This document shows positions 1 through 7,506 of a stretch of 64,000 nucleotides of DNA, piece after piece; positions within the stretch are counted from its first letter, which is position 1; each line of letters opens with the position of its first letter. Source of the DNA: Methylobacterium soli. Lineage in GTDB: Bacteria; Pseudomonadota; Alphaproteobacteria; Rhizobiales; Beijerinckiaceae. The stretch is from the NCBI RefSeq assembly GCF_008806385.1, contig NZ_VZZK01000019.1, positions 45,618 through 109,617 on the forward strand, read 5' to 3'. A program made the translations under genes and the position numbers. The notes beneath the pieces were generated by a model that saw only the letters and a program-made list of their open reading frames with translations, was not told the origin of the DNA and did not search any database.

Positions 1-498
1 TCACTGATCGTCGGCCACGGCGTCCTCGGGCGTCTCCTGGCGCGCCTCACGGTTCTGGCCGGCGGCGCCCCGACCGTGTGGGAGACGAACCCCGTTCGGG
101 CGAAGGGCCGGTTCGGCTACCCGGTCGTGGCGCCCGAGAGCGACGAGCGGCGCGACTATGCCACGATCACGGATGTCAGCGGGGATGCGAGCCTCCTCGA
201 CATCCTGATCGCGCGCCTTGCCCGCTCCGGCGAGATCGTGCTCGCCGGCTTCTACGAGGCGCCGCTCGCCTTCACCTTCCCGCCGGCCTTCCTGCGCGAG
301 GCGCGCATCCGGGTCGCGGCGGAGTTCCGGCCCCACGACCTCACCGCCGTCACGGCGCTGATCGAGCGCGGTGCGCTCTCCCTCGACGGCCTGATCACGC
401 ATCGCCGGCCGGCGAGCGATGCCCAGGCCGCCTATCGCACGGCCTTCGGCGACCCCGAATGCCTGAAGATGATCCTCGATTGGAGGGCCGCGTCATGA
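1..498 (+). CDS. bchC: BchC, 3-hydroxyethyl (bacterio)chlorophyllide a dehydrogenase, 3' part
   Basis: C-terminal 165 codons of the NAD-dependent dehydrogenase that oxidises the 3-hydroxyethyl group during bacteriochlorophyll a synthesis; the 5' part lies outside the window. The frame is open from base 1 and begins inside the Rossmann nucleotide-binding region (VGHGVLGRLLARL, residues 4-16 of the fragment), as in medium-chain dehydrogenases. The in-frame ATG at 76 is internal and not a start. The stop overlaps the bchX start (ATGA), and the order bchC-bchX-bchY-bchZ is the classical purple-bacterial arrangement, which supports the call. The BchC name rests on recognisable sequence plus context. 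Confidence 0.93.
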   Translation, partial: SLIVGHGVLGRLLARLTVLAGGAPTVWETNPVRAKGRFGYPVVAPESDERRDYATITDVSGDASLLDILIARLARSGEIVLAGFYEAPLAFTFPPAFLREARIRVAAEFRPHDLTAVTALIERGALSLDGLITHRRPASDAQAAYRTAFGDPECLKMILDWRAAS

Positions 499-1475
499 AC
501 ATGCATCTCACTGGCGCCCTCCGGGCCGAGGCGAGCGAGGGTCCCGATCCGGTGCCGACGACGGCCACCAAGGAGACGCAGATCATCGCGATCTACGGCA
601 AGGGCGGCATCGGCAAGTCCTTCACCCTGGCCAACCTCTCCTACATGATGGCGCAGCAGGGCAAGAAGGTGCTGCTGATCGGCTGCGATCCGAAGAGCGA
701 CACCACCTCGCTCCTGTTCGGCGGTCGGGCCTGCCCGACCATCATCGAGACCTCGACCCGGAAAAAGCTCGCCGGCGAGCAGGTCGCCATCGGGGACGTC
801 TGCTTCAAGCGCGACGGCGTCTACGCGATGGAGCTCGGCGGCCCGGAGGTCGGGCGCGGCTGCGGCGGGCGCGGCATCATCCACGGCTTCGAACTCCTGG
901 AGAAGCTCGGATTTCATGAATGGGGCTTCGACTACGTCCTGCTCGACTTCCTGGGCGACGTGGTCTGCGGCGGGTTCGGCCTGCCGATTGCCCGCGACAT
1001 GTGCCAGAAGGTCATCGTGGTCGGCTCGAACGACCTGCAATCCCTCTACGTCGCCAACAATGTCTGCTCGGCGGTCGAGTATTTCCGCAAGCTCGGCGGC
1101 AATGTCGGCGTCGGCGGCCTCGTCATCAACAAGGACGACGGCACCGGCGAGGCGCAGGCCTTCGCGGAGGCGGTCGGAATCCCGGTCCTCGCCTCGATCC
1201 CGGCCGACGAGGACATCCGCCGCAAGAGCGCGAATTACGAGATCATCGGCAAGCCCGACGGGCGCTGGGGCCCGCTCTTCGCGGACCTCGCGGCGAACGT
1301 CGCCGAGGCCGTCCCGCACCAGCCCCGGACGCTGAGCCAGGATGCGCTGCTCGGCCTCTTCGCCAGCGAGACCGTCGGACGCGACGTGGTGCTGGAGCCC
1401 GCCACCTTCGAGGATATGTGCGGCACCGCGCCGGTGACGAAGCCGTCCCTCGAAGTCGTCTACGACGAGGTCTAG
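495..1475 (+). CDS. bchX: BchX, chlorophyllide a reductase iron protein
   Basis: 326-residue NifH-like ATPase that donates electrons to the BchY/BchZ core when chlorophyllide a ring B is reduced to the bacteriochlorin. The P-loop GKGGIGKS is at residues 35-42. The two cysteines expected to bridge the shared 4Fe-4S cluster of the homodimer are Cys123 (in GRGCGGRG) and Cys158 (in DVVCGGFG). The ATG at 495 overlaps the bchC stop by 3 nt, so translation is probably coupled; an in-frame ATG two codons later is possible. bchY follows after 3 nt. Length is normal for the family. Confidence 0.97.
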   Translation: MNMHLTGALRAEASEGPDPVPTTATKETQIIAIYGKGGIGKSFTLANLSYMMAQQGKKVLLIGCDPKSDTTSLLFGGRACPTIIETSTRKKLAGEQVAIGDVCFKRDGVYAMELGGPEVGRGCGGRGIIHGFELLEKLGFHEWGFDYVLLDFLGDVVCGGFGLPIARDMCQKVIVVGSNDLQSLYVANNVCSAVEYFRKLGGNVGVGGLVINKDDGTGEAQAFAEAVGIPVLASIPADEDIRRKSANYEIIGKPDGRWGPLFADLAANVAEAVPHQPRTLSQDALLGLFASETVGRDVVLEPATFEDMCGTAPVTKPSLEVVYDEV

Positions 1476-1478
1476 GCG

Positions 1479-3071
1479 ATGGCCGTCACCCTCGACATCG
1501 CCGACCTGCGCGCCCGCCGCGACAAGCCCGCCTCGGCTCACCAGAGCGCGCAGGCATCCGTGTCGCCCTCCGCCGAGATCGTCAGCCTTGCGTCGACCAG
1601 CGAGGATGGCCATGGCTGCCACGCCGGCAAGGATGCGATGCGGGCGGCGGCGAACGCCGCCGGCATGAGCGAGACCCTCGATCAGCTCGCCAAGGATTAC
1701 CCGGCCGGCCCTCATGACCAGCCCCAGAGCATGTGCCCGGCTTTCGGCTCGCTGCGGGTCGGGCTGCGGATGCGCCGCACGGCCACGATCCTGTCGGGCT
1801 CGGCCTGCTGCGTCTACGGGCTGACCTTCACGTCGCATTTCTACGGCGCCAAGCGCACGGTCGGCTACGTCCCGTTCAATTCCGAGACCCTCGTCACCGG
1901 CAAGCTGTTCGAGGACATCCGCGAGGCGGTGCATCAGGTGGCCAAGCCCGCCGATTACGATGCCGTGGTGGTGATCAATCTCTGCGTGCCGACGGCTTCC
2001 GGCGTGCCGCTGCGACTCCTGCCGAAGGAGATCGACGGGGTCCGGGTCATCGGCATCGACGTGCCGGGCTTCGGCGTGCCGACCCATGCCGAGGCCAAGG
2101 ACGTGCTGGCCGGCGCCATGCTGAAGGTCGCCCGCAACGAGGCCGAGCAGGGTCCCGTCCAGGCGCCGTGCGGCGGGCGGGCCGGCCGCCCCACCGTGAC
2201 GCTCCTCGGCGAGATGTTCCCGGCCGACCCGGTCGTGATCGGCGCCATGCTCGACACCCTCGGCCTCGATGCCGGCCCGGTCGTGCCGACCCGGGAATGG
2301 CGCGAGCTCTACGCCGCCCTCGACGGCGCGGCGGTGGCGGCGATCCATCCGTTCTACACCGCGAGCATCCGCGAATTCGAGGCCGCCGGCCGCCCGATCG
2401 TGGGCTCGGCCCCGGTCGGCCATGACGGCACCGCCGGCTGGCTCGACCGGATCGGCGAGGCCTGCGGCGTGAAGCGCGCGACCGTCGAGGCCGCCAAGAA
2501 CCGGCTCCTCCCGGCGATCCGGGGCGCCCTGTCCGCGAGCCCGATCCGGGGCCGGATCACGCTCTCGGGCTACGAGGGCTCGGAACTTCTGGTCGGGCGC
2601 CTTCTCGTGGAGAGCGGCGCGGACCTCGCCTATGTCGGCACGGCCTGCCCGCGCACGCCCCATTCCGAGGCCGATCGCGACTGGCTCGAAGCCCGCGGCG
2701 TCACGGTCCGCTACCGGGCCTCCCTCGAGGACGACCTCGCGGCCTTCCAGGCGTTCCGGCCGGACCTCGCCATCGGCACGACGCCGGTGGTGCAGAAGGC
2801 CAAGGAGGCCGGCATTCCGGCCCTCTACTTCACCAACCTGATCTCGGCTCGCCCCCTGATGGGCGTCGCCGGCGCCGGCTCGCTGGCGCAGGTCGTCAAC
2901 GCCGCTCTCGGCAACAAGGGTCGCTTCGACGCGATGCGGAGCTTCTTCACCGGCGTCGGGCAGGGCCATGCGGCCGGCATCTGGGAGGACGTCCCGAAGC
3001 TCCGCAAGAATGCGGCCCCGGCCCCGAAGGCGAAGCCCCACGCGCATGATCCGATCGGGGAGATGGCCTGA
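1479..3071 (+). CDS. bchY: BchY, chlorophyllide a reductase subunit Y
   Basis: 530-residue NifD-like subunit of the dark-operative chlorophyllide a reductase. With BchZ it binds substrate and the catalytic Fe-S cluster and accepts electrons from BchX. Cysteines usable as cluster ligands occur near the N-terminal third (SGSACCVYG, CGGRAG). The roughly 60 residues before the conserved core are rich in Ala and Ser, so the protein is slightly longer than many homologues. The start lies 3 nt after the bchX stop. The TGA shares one base with the bchZ ATG, a coupled arrangement. Confidence 0.96.
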   Translation: MAVTLDIADLRARRDKPASAHQSAQASVSPSAEIVSLASTSEDGHGCHAGKDAMRAAANAAGMSETLDQLAKDYPAGPHDQPQSMCPAFGSLRVGLRMRRTATILSGSACCVYGLTFTSHFYGAKRTVGYVPFNSETLVTGKLFEDIREAVHQVAKPADYDAVVVINLCVPTASGVPLRLLPKEIDGVRVIGIDVPGFGVPTHAEAKDVLAGAMLKVARNEAEQGPVQAPCGGRAGRPTVTLLGEMFPADPVVIGAMLDTLGLDAGPVVPTREWRELYAALDGAAVAAIHPFYTASIREFEAAGRPIVGSAPVGHDGTAGWLDRIGEACGVKRATVEAAKNRLLPAIRGALSASPIRGRITLSGYEGSELLVGRLLVESGADLAYVGTACPRTPHSEADRDWLEARGVTVRYRASLEDDLAAFQAFRPDLAIGTTPVVQKAKEAGIPALYFTNLISARPLMGVAGAGSLAQVVNAALGNKGRFDAMRSFFTGVGQGHAAGIWEDVPKLRKNAAPAPKAKPHAHDPIGEMA

Positions 3072-4537
3072 TGCTCGTCCTCGATCACGACCGGGCCGGC
3101 GGCTACTGGGGTGCGGCCTACGTCTTCTCCGCCATCAAGGGTCTGCAGGTCGTCATCGACGGCCCGGTCGGCTGCGAGAACCTGCCGGTCACCTCGGTGC
3201 TGCACTACACCGACGCGCTGCCGCCCCACGAATTGCCGATCGTCGTCACCGGGCTCGCCGAGGAGGAACTCGGCCGGCACGGCACCGAGGGCGCCATGAA
3301 GCGGGCGCACGCCACCCTCGACCCGGCGATGCCGAGCGTCGTCGTCACGGGCTCGATCGCCGAGATGATCGGCGGCGGCGTGACGCCCGAGGGCACCAAC
3401 ATCCAGCGCTTCCTGCCGCGCACCATCGACGAGGACCAGTGGCAGGCCGCCGACCGCGCCATCAACTGGCTGTGGCAGGAGCACGGCGCCAAGCGCTTTG
3501 CCAAGAAGGGAATCCCGGCCCGGCCCCAGCGCCAGGACGGCGAGCGCCCGCGCGTCAACATCATCGGCCCGGCCTACGGCACCTTCAACATGCCCTCCGA
3601 CCTCGCCGAGATCCGGCGCCTCGTCGAGGGCATCGGGGCGGAGGTGAACCTGACCTTCCCGCTCGGATCGCACCTCCAGGACGTGCCGAAGCTCGTCAAT
3701 GCCGACGCCAATATCTGCCTCTACCGCGAGTTCGGACGCCTCCTCTGCGAGGCCCTCGACCGGCCCTACCTGCAGGCGCCGATCGGCGTCCTCTCCACGA
3801 CCGCCTTCCTGCGCAGCCTCGGCGCGATCCTCGGCCTCGACCCCGAACCCTTCATCGAGCGCGAGAAGCACACCACGATCAAGCCGGTCTGGGACCTGTG
3901 GCGCTCGGTGACGCAGGACTTCTTCGGCACCGCGAGCTTCGGCATCGTGGCGACCGAGACCTATGCCCGCGGCGTGCGCCACTTCCTCGAGACGGAGATG
4001 GGCCTGCCCTGCACCTTCGCGGTGGCGCGCAAGCCCGGCGCCAAGCCCGACAACGGCGCCGTGCGCGAGGCCATCGCCCAGCGCCCGCCCCTGGTCCTGT
4101 TCGGCTCCTTCAACGAGCGCATGTACCTCGCCGAAGCCGGCGCGCGGGCGGTGTTCGTGCCGGCCTCGTTCCCGGGCGCCATCATCCGGCGCCACACCGG
4201 CACGCCCTTCATGGGCTACGCGGGCGCCACCTACCTCGTGCAGGAGGTCTGCAACGCGCTCTTCGACATGCTCTTCCACATCCTGCCGCTCGCCCGCGAC
4301 ATGGATGCGGTGGAGGCGACGCCCGCCCGGGCCCACCGGGAGATGGCCTGGGACGAGGCGGCCCGCGTCGCCCTGAACGCCCTCGTCGAGCGCCAGCCGG
4401 TCCTGGTGCGGATCTCGATGGCCAAGCGCCTGCGCGACGCCGCCGAGCGCGAGGCCCGGCGCGCAGGGGCCGAGGGCGTCGCGGCCGACCATGTCGAGGC
4501 GGCCCATGAGGGCCTCAAGCTCGGAGCCGCCGCATGA
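3071..4537 (+). CDS. bchZ: BchZ, chlorophyllide a reductase subunit Z
   Basis: 488-residue NifK-like partner of BchY in chlorophyllide a reductase. The N-terminal block with DGPVGCENLPVTS carries a conserved cluster-region cysteine, and the C-terminal third ends in the basic and Ala-rich tail usual for BchZ. The ATG overlaps the bchY stop (TGATG). The next gene is pufQ, so pigment and reaction-centre genes form one transcription unit, the bch-puf superoperon known from purple bacteria. Length is normal. Confidence 0.96.
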   Translation: MLVLDHDRAGGYWGAAYVFSAIKGLQVVIDGPVGCENLPVTSVLHYTDALPPHELPIVVTGLAEEELGRHGTEGAMKRAHATLDPAMPSVVVTGSIAEMIGGGVTPEGTNIQRFLPRTIDEDQWQAADRAINWLWQEHGAKRFAKKGIPARPQRQDGERPRVNIIGPAYGTFNMPSDLAEIRRLVEGIGAEVNLTFPLGSHLQDVPKLVNADANICLYREFGRLLCEALDRPYLQAPIGVLSTTAFLRSLGAILGLDPEPFIEREKHTTIKPVWDLWRSVTQDFFGTASFGIVATETYARGVRHFLETEMGLPCTFAVARKPGAKPDNGAVREAIAQRPPLVLFGSFNERMYLAEAGARAVFVPASFPGAIIRRHTGTPFMGYAGATYLVQEVCNALFDMLFHILPLARDMDAVEATPARAHREMAWDEAARVALNALVERQPVLVRISMAKRLRDAAEREARRAGAEGVAADHVEAAHEGLKLGAAA

Positions 4538-4674
4538 GCGCGGGCGGCTCCCTCACCCGATCCCTGTCCTCATCGCCTGCCCCGTCCGGCGCCTTCGCGC
4601 ACGGATACCGGGCGATGTCCCGACCCGTTCAGCCAGCGTCGCCCCGCCGGGGCCGCCAGCAGGAGAGCAGCACC

Positions 4675-4905
4675 ATGCGTGGGATGAATGCGACGTCGCG
4701 CCTCCATCAGGAAGAGACGCAGTTCCGGATCATTCTGGCTGCGACCTACCCGTTTTTCCTCGTGGCGGCCCTGGCGCAGCGCCTGCGGCCGGGCCGGTCG
4801 CCGAACCCCACCGCCCCGCCCTCCGGCCTGAGCGCCCGGCGCTCGGTCTTCGGCGAGGCCAAGGCCATGGCGGTCTCGGCCATTCCCTTCGCCTTCATGG
4901 GCTGA
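4675..4905 (+). CDS. pufQ: PufQ, photosynthetic complex assembly protein
   Basis: 76-residue single-span membrane protein. In Rhodobacter, PufQ supports bacteriochlorophyll synthesis and assembly of the antenna and reaction centre. The hydrophobic stretch FRIILAATYPFFLVAALAQRL lies at about residues 17-37, and a short second hydrophobic piece ends the protein. The ATG at 4675 was chosen because AGGAG sits 9 nt upstream and it gives the typical PufQ length of about 75 residues. The frame also opens further upstream at 4534, overlapping bchZ, but that extension has no family resemblance. The position between bchZ and pufB is diagnostic. Confidence 0.88.
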   Translation: MRGMNATSRLHQEETQFRIILAATYPFFLVAALAQRLRPGRSPNPTAPPSGLSARRSVFGEAKAMAVSAIPFAFMG

Positions 4906-5045
4906 GCCCGAGGCGGCCAAAACGCTTCCGTCGGGTGACCGGGTACCGGTGACCAGGTGGAAGTGCTGCCGGGGCGAGCATGCCGCCCGGCATCACCCGC
5001 CGCGCTCCCCGGGAGCGCGGCCAGCCAAAGCGGAGGTATCGATCG

Positions 5046-5273
5046 ATGGCCGGTGGAATTGAACGACCCAGCAGCCTGTCCGGGCTGACGGAACCCGAAG
5101 CCAAGGAGTTCCACGCGATCTTCTTGACGAGCTTCATCATCTTCACGGCGATCGCCGTGGTCGCCCACATCCTCGTCTGGATGTGGCGCCCGTGGTTGCC
5201 TGGACCCAAGGGCTACGCCGCCCTGGACAGCATGACGAGCGCCGCCCACGGCCTCGTCTCGCTGATCTCCTGA
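5046..5273 (+). CDS. pufB: PufB, light-harvesting 1 antenna beta chain
   Basis: 75-residue LH1 beta polypeptide, one transmembrane helix, binding bacteriochlorophyll through His41 in VVAHILVWMWRPW; His23 is the second conserved histidine. The ATG at 5046 has a GGAGG ribosome site 9 nt upstream; the frame is open further upstream but without family resemblance. The chain continues about 22 residues beyond the WRPWLPG motif where many LH1 beta chains end, giving a mildly hydrophobic tail ending GLVSLIS. pufA follows 13 nt later behind its own GAGGAGG-type site, so pufB and pufA are probably translated at similar rates. Confidence 0.94.
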   Translation: MAGGIERPSSLSGLTEPEAKEFHAIFLTSFIIFTAIAVVAHILVWMWRPWLPGPKGYAALDSMTSAAHGLVSLIS

Positions 5274-5286
5274 GGAGGAGCACACC

Positions 5287-5472
5287 ATGCACAAGGTTTG
5301 GCTTCTCTTCGATCCCCGGCGCACCCTCGTGGCGCTCTTCACCTTCCTGTTCGTCCTGGCCCTGCTGATCCACTTCATCCTGCTCAGCACCGACCGGTTC
5401 AACTGGCTCGAAGGCCCGAAGGCGCCCAAGACCGCGATCTCGCTGCAGATCGTGACGCCCACACCGGCGTGA
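5287..5472 (+). CDS. pufA: PufA, light-harvesting 1 antenna alpha chain
   Basis: 61-residue LH1 alpha polypeptide. The start MHKVWLLFDPRR is the classic alpha N-terminus and places Trp5 in the cytoplasmic interface. The transmembrane helix spans about residues 13-34, with the bacteriochlorophyll ligand His29 in LLIHFILLS. FNWLEG follows on the periplasmic side. A strong GAGGAGG site lies about 8 nt upstream. The stop codon sits in the loop of a GC-rich hairpin (see the entry at 5464). Confidence 0.96.
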   Translation: MHKVWLLFDPRRTLVALFTFLFVLALLIHFILLSTDRFNWLEGPKAPKTAISLQIVTPTPA

Positions 5473-5529
5473 CGCCGGCTCTGGCGTGACCGAGGCATCG
5501 GTTCCCGGCCGGCGCGCGCGCCGCCCGGG
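5464..5529 (+). promoter_or_regulatory. pufA-pufL intercistronic hairpins
   Basis: Two hairpins lie at the 3' end of pufBA. The first pairs 5464-5469 (CCGGCG) with 5473-5478 (CGCCGG), and its 3-nt loop is the pufA stop codon. The second pairs 5504-5514 with 5519-5529 (11 positions, one mismatch, loop CGCG). In Rhodobacter a hairpin at this place protects the pufBA 5' segment from 3' exonucleases and raises antenna over reaction-centre stoichiometry; the same role is inferred here. No T-tract follows, so this is not a typical terminator. Confidence 0.7.
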
Positions 5530-5688
5530 GGCCGGCCGCCACCCCGAGACCAGCAGCGGACGGAGGCGCGGGTGACCGCCCCCGCCCGCAGCGACCCCGC
5601 GAGCGGCCGCGCGATGCGCGCGCTCGCCTGTTCCGGTGGCGAACCGGCCCCGTTCGCCTGAACCGCTTCCGCCCGGAGGGTACCCGCG

Positions 5689-6513
5689 ATGGCGATGCTG
5701 AGCTTCGAAAAGAAATACCGCGTCCGCGGCGGCACGCTCGTCGGCGGAGACCTGTTCGATTTCTGGGTGGGACCGTTCTATGTCGGGTTCTTCGGCGTCA
5801 CGACGCTGTTCTTCTCGGTGCTCGGCACGGCCTTGATCCTGTACGGCGCCGCGATCGGCCCGACCTGGAACATCTGGCAGATCAACATCGCCCCGCCCGA
5901 CATCAAGTACGGCCTGGCGCTCGCCCCCCTGAAGGAGGGCGGCCTGTGGCAGCTCATCACCTTCTGCGCCATCGGGGCGTTCTGCTCCTGGGCGCTGCGG
6001 GAGGTCGAGATCTGCCGCAAGCTCGGCATCGGCTACCACGTGCCCTTCGCCTTCTCGGTGGCGATCTTCGCCTACGTGACGCTGGTGGTGATCCGCCCCT
6101 TCCTGATGGGCGCCTGGGGCCACGGATTCCCCTACGGCATCCTGAGCCACCTCGATTGGGTCTCGAACACCGGCTACCAGTACCTGCACTTCCACTACAA
6201 TCCGGCGCACATGCTGGCGGTGTCGTTCTTCTTCACGACGACCTTCGCGCTCTCGCTCCACGGCTCGCTGATCCTGTCCTCGACCAATCCGCCGAAGGGC
6301 GAGGTGGTGAAGACGCCCGAGCACGAGGACACCTTCTTCCGCGACACCATCGGCTACTCCATCGGCACGCTCGGCATCCACCGCCTCGGCCTGTTCCTGG
6401 CCCTGTCGGCGGGCTTCTGGAGCGCCGTCTGCATCGTGCTCAGCGGGCCGTTCTGGACGCAGGGTTGGCCGGAATGGTGGGGCTGGTGGCTGAACCTGCC
6501 GGTCTGGCGCTGA
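5689..6513 (+). CDS. pufL: PufL, reaction centre L subunit
   Basis: 274-residue five-helix membrane subunit of the type II photosynthetic reaction centre. It starts MAMLSFEKKYRVRGGTLVGG, the canonical PufL opening. The helix with YLHFHYNPAHMLAVSFFF carries the special-pair histidine and nearby ligands. SLHGSLIL and SIGTLGIHRLGLF supply the two histidines expected to bind the non-haem iron. GGDLFDFWVGPFYVGFFG forms the start of helix A. Length matches the family exactly. There are 216 nt between pufA and pufL, holding the regulatory hairpins, while pufM follows after 15 nt with its own GGGGGAGG-like site. Confidence 0.98.
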   Translation: MAMLSFEKKYRVRGGTLVGGDLFDFWVGPFYVGFFGVTTLFFSVLGTALILYGAAIGPTWNIWQINIAPPDIKYGLALAPLKEGGLWQLITFCAIGAFCSWALREVEICRKLGIGYHVPFAFSVAIFAYVTLVVIRPFLMGAWGHGFPYGILSHLDWVSNTGYQYLHFHYNPAHMLAVSFFFTTTFALSLHGSLILSSTNPPKGEVVKTPEHEDTFFRDTIGYSIGTLGIHRLGLFLALSAGFWSAVCIVLSGPFWTQGWPEWWGWWLNLPVWR

Positions 6514-6528
6514 GGGGGAGGGCGGGCA

Positions 6529-7506
6529 ATGGCCTATTACCAGAACATCTTCACACAGGTGCAGGTCCGGCCGGTCGAGCCCGAGATGGGCGTGCCGGTC
6601 GCGGTCGACGAGCGCTGGGGCACGCCGTTCCACAGCTACCTGATGGGGCTGATCGGCAACGCGCAGGTCGGTCCGATCTATATCGGCTATCTCGGGGCGC
6701 TCTCCTTCGCCTGCGGCCTGATCGCCTTCGAGATCATCGGGCTCAACATGTGGGCCTCGGTGAACTGGGACCCGGTGCAGTTCGTGCGCCAGCTCCCCTG
6801 GCTCGCCCTGGAGCCGCCGCGCCCGCAATACGGCCTCAAGATCCTGCCACCGCTCAACGAGGGCGGCTGGTGGCTCATCGCCGGCTTCTTCCTCACCGCC
6901 TCGATCCTGCTCTGGTGGGTGCGGCTCTACCGGCGGGCCCGGGCGCTCGGCCTCGGCACCCATGTGCCCTGGGCCTTCGCCAGCGCCATCTGGCTCTACC
7001 TCGTCCTCGGCTTCATCCGGCCGATCATGATGGGTTCGTGGAGCGAGGCCGTGCCCTTCGGGATCTTCCCGCACCTCGATTGGACGGCCGCCTTCTCGCT
7101 GCGCTACGGCAACCTCTTCTACAACCCGTTCCACATGCTCTCGATCGTCTTCCTGTACGGGTCGACGCTGCTCTTCGCCATGCACGGGGCGACCATCCTG
7201 GCGACGAGCCGCTACGGCTCGGAGCGTGAGATCGACCAGATCGTCAACCGCGGCACCGCCACCGAGCGCGCCGCCCTGTTCTGGCGCTGGACCATGGGCT
7301 TTAACGCCACCATGGAATCGGTGCACCGCTGGGCCTGGTGGTTCGCCGTCCTGACGACGCTGACGGGCGGCATCGGCATCCTGCTCACCGGCACGGTCGT
7401 GGACAACTGGTACCTCTGGGCGGTCAAGCACGGCGTCGCCCCGTCCTATCCCCACATCTACGGTCCGATCGTCGATCCCCTCAGCGCGCCCGGAGGGACG
7501 CCATGA
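6529..7506 (+). CDS. pufM: PufM, reaction centre M subunit
   Basis: 325-residue five-helix M subunit, partner of PufL. Visible landmarks are the N-terminal YYQNIFTQVQVRGP-like start, the special-pair histidine in YNPFHMLSIVFLYGS, and the iron-binding residues in AMHGATIL, the conserved Glu of the FWRWTMGFNATMES region and HRWAWWFAV. The C-terminus is longer than that of Rhodobacter M and ends with a periplasmic tail, as in species that carry a bound tetrahaem cytochrome. The stop overlaps the pufC ATG (ATGA). Confidence 0.98.
   Translation: MAYYQNIFTQVQVRPVEPEMGVPVAVDERWGTPFHSYLMGLIGNAQVGPIYIGYLGALSFACGLIAFEIIGLNMWASVNWDPVQFVRQLPWLALEPPRPQYGLKILPPLNEGGWWLIAGFFLTASILLWWVRLYRRARALGLGTHVPWAFASAIWLYLVLGFIRPIMMGSWSEAVPFGIFPHLDWTAAFSLRYGNLFYNPFHMLSIVFLYGSTLLFAMHGATILATSRYGSEREIDQIVNRGTATERAALFWRWTMGFNATMESVHRWAWWFAVLTTLTGGIGILLTGTVVDNWYLWAVKHGVAPSYPHIYGPIVDPLSAPGGTP

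Noticed and set aside
432..3047. Very long open frame on the minus strand (871 codons) opposite bchX and bchY
   Set aside because: Antisense shadow of GC-rich codons; low-complexity Arg/Gly/Ala/His composition, no domain, and the plus strand holds certain genes.
4534..4674. Upstream extension of the pufQ frame overlapping bchZ
   Set aside because: No family similarity; the AGGAG site and normal PufQ length support the ATG at 4675.
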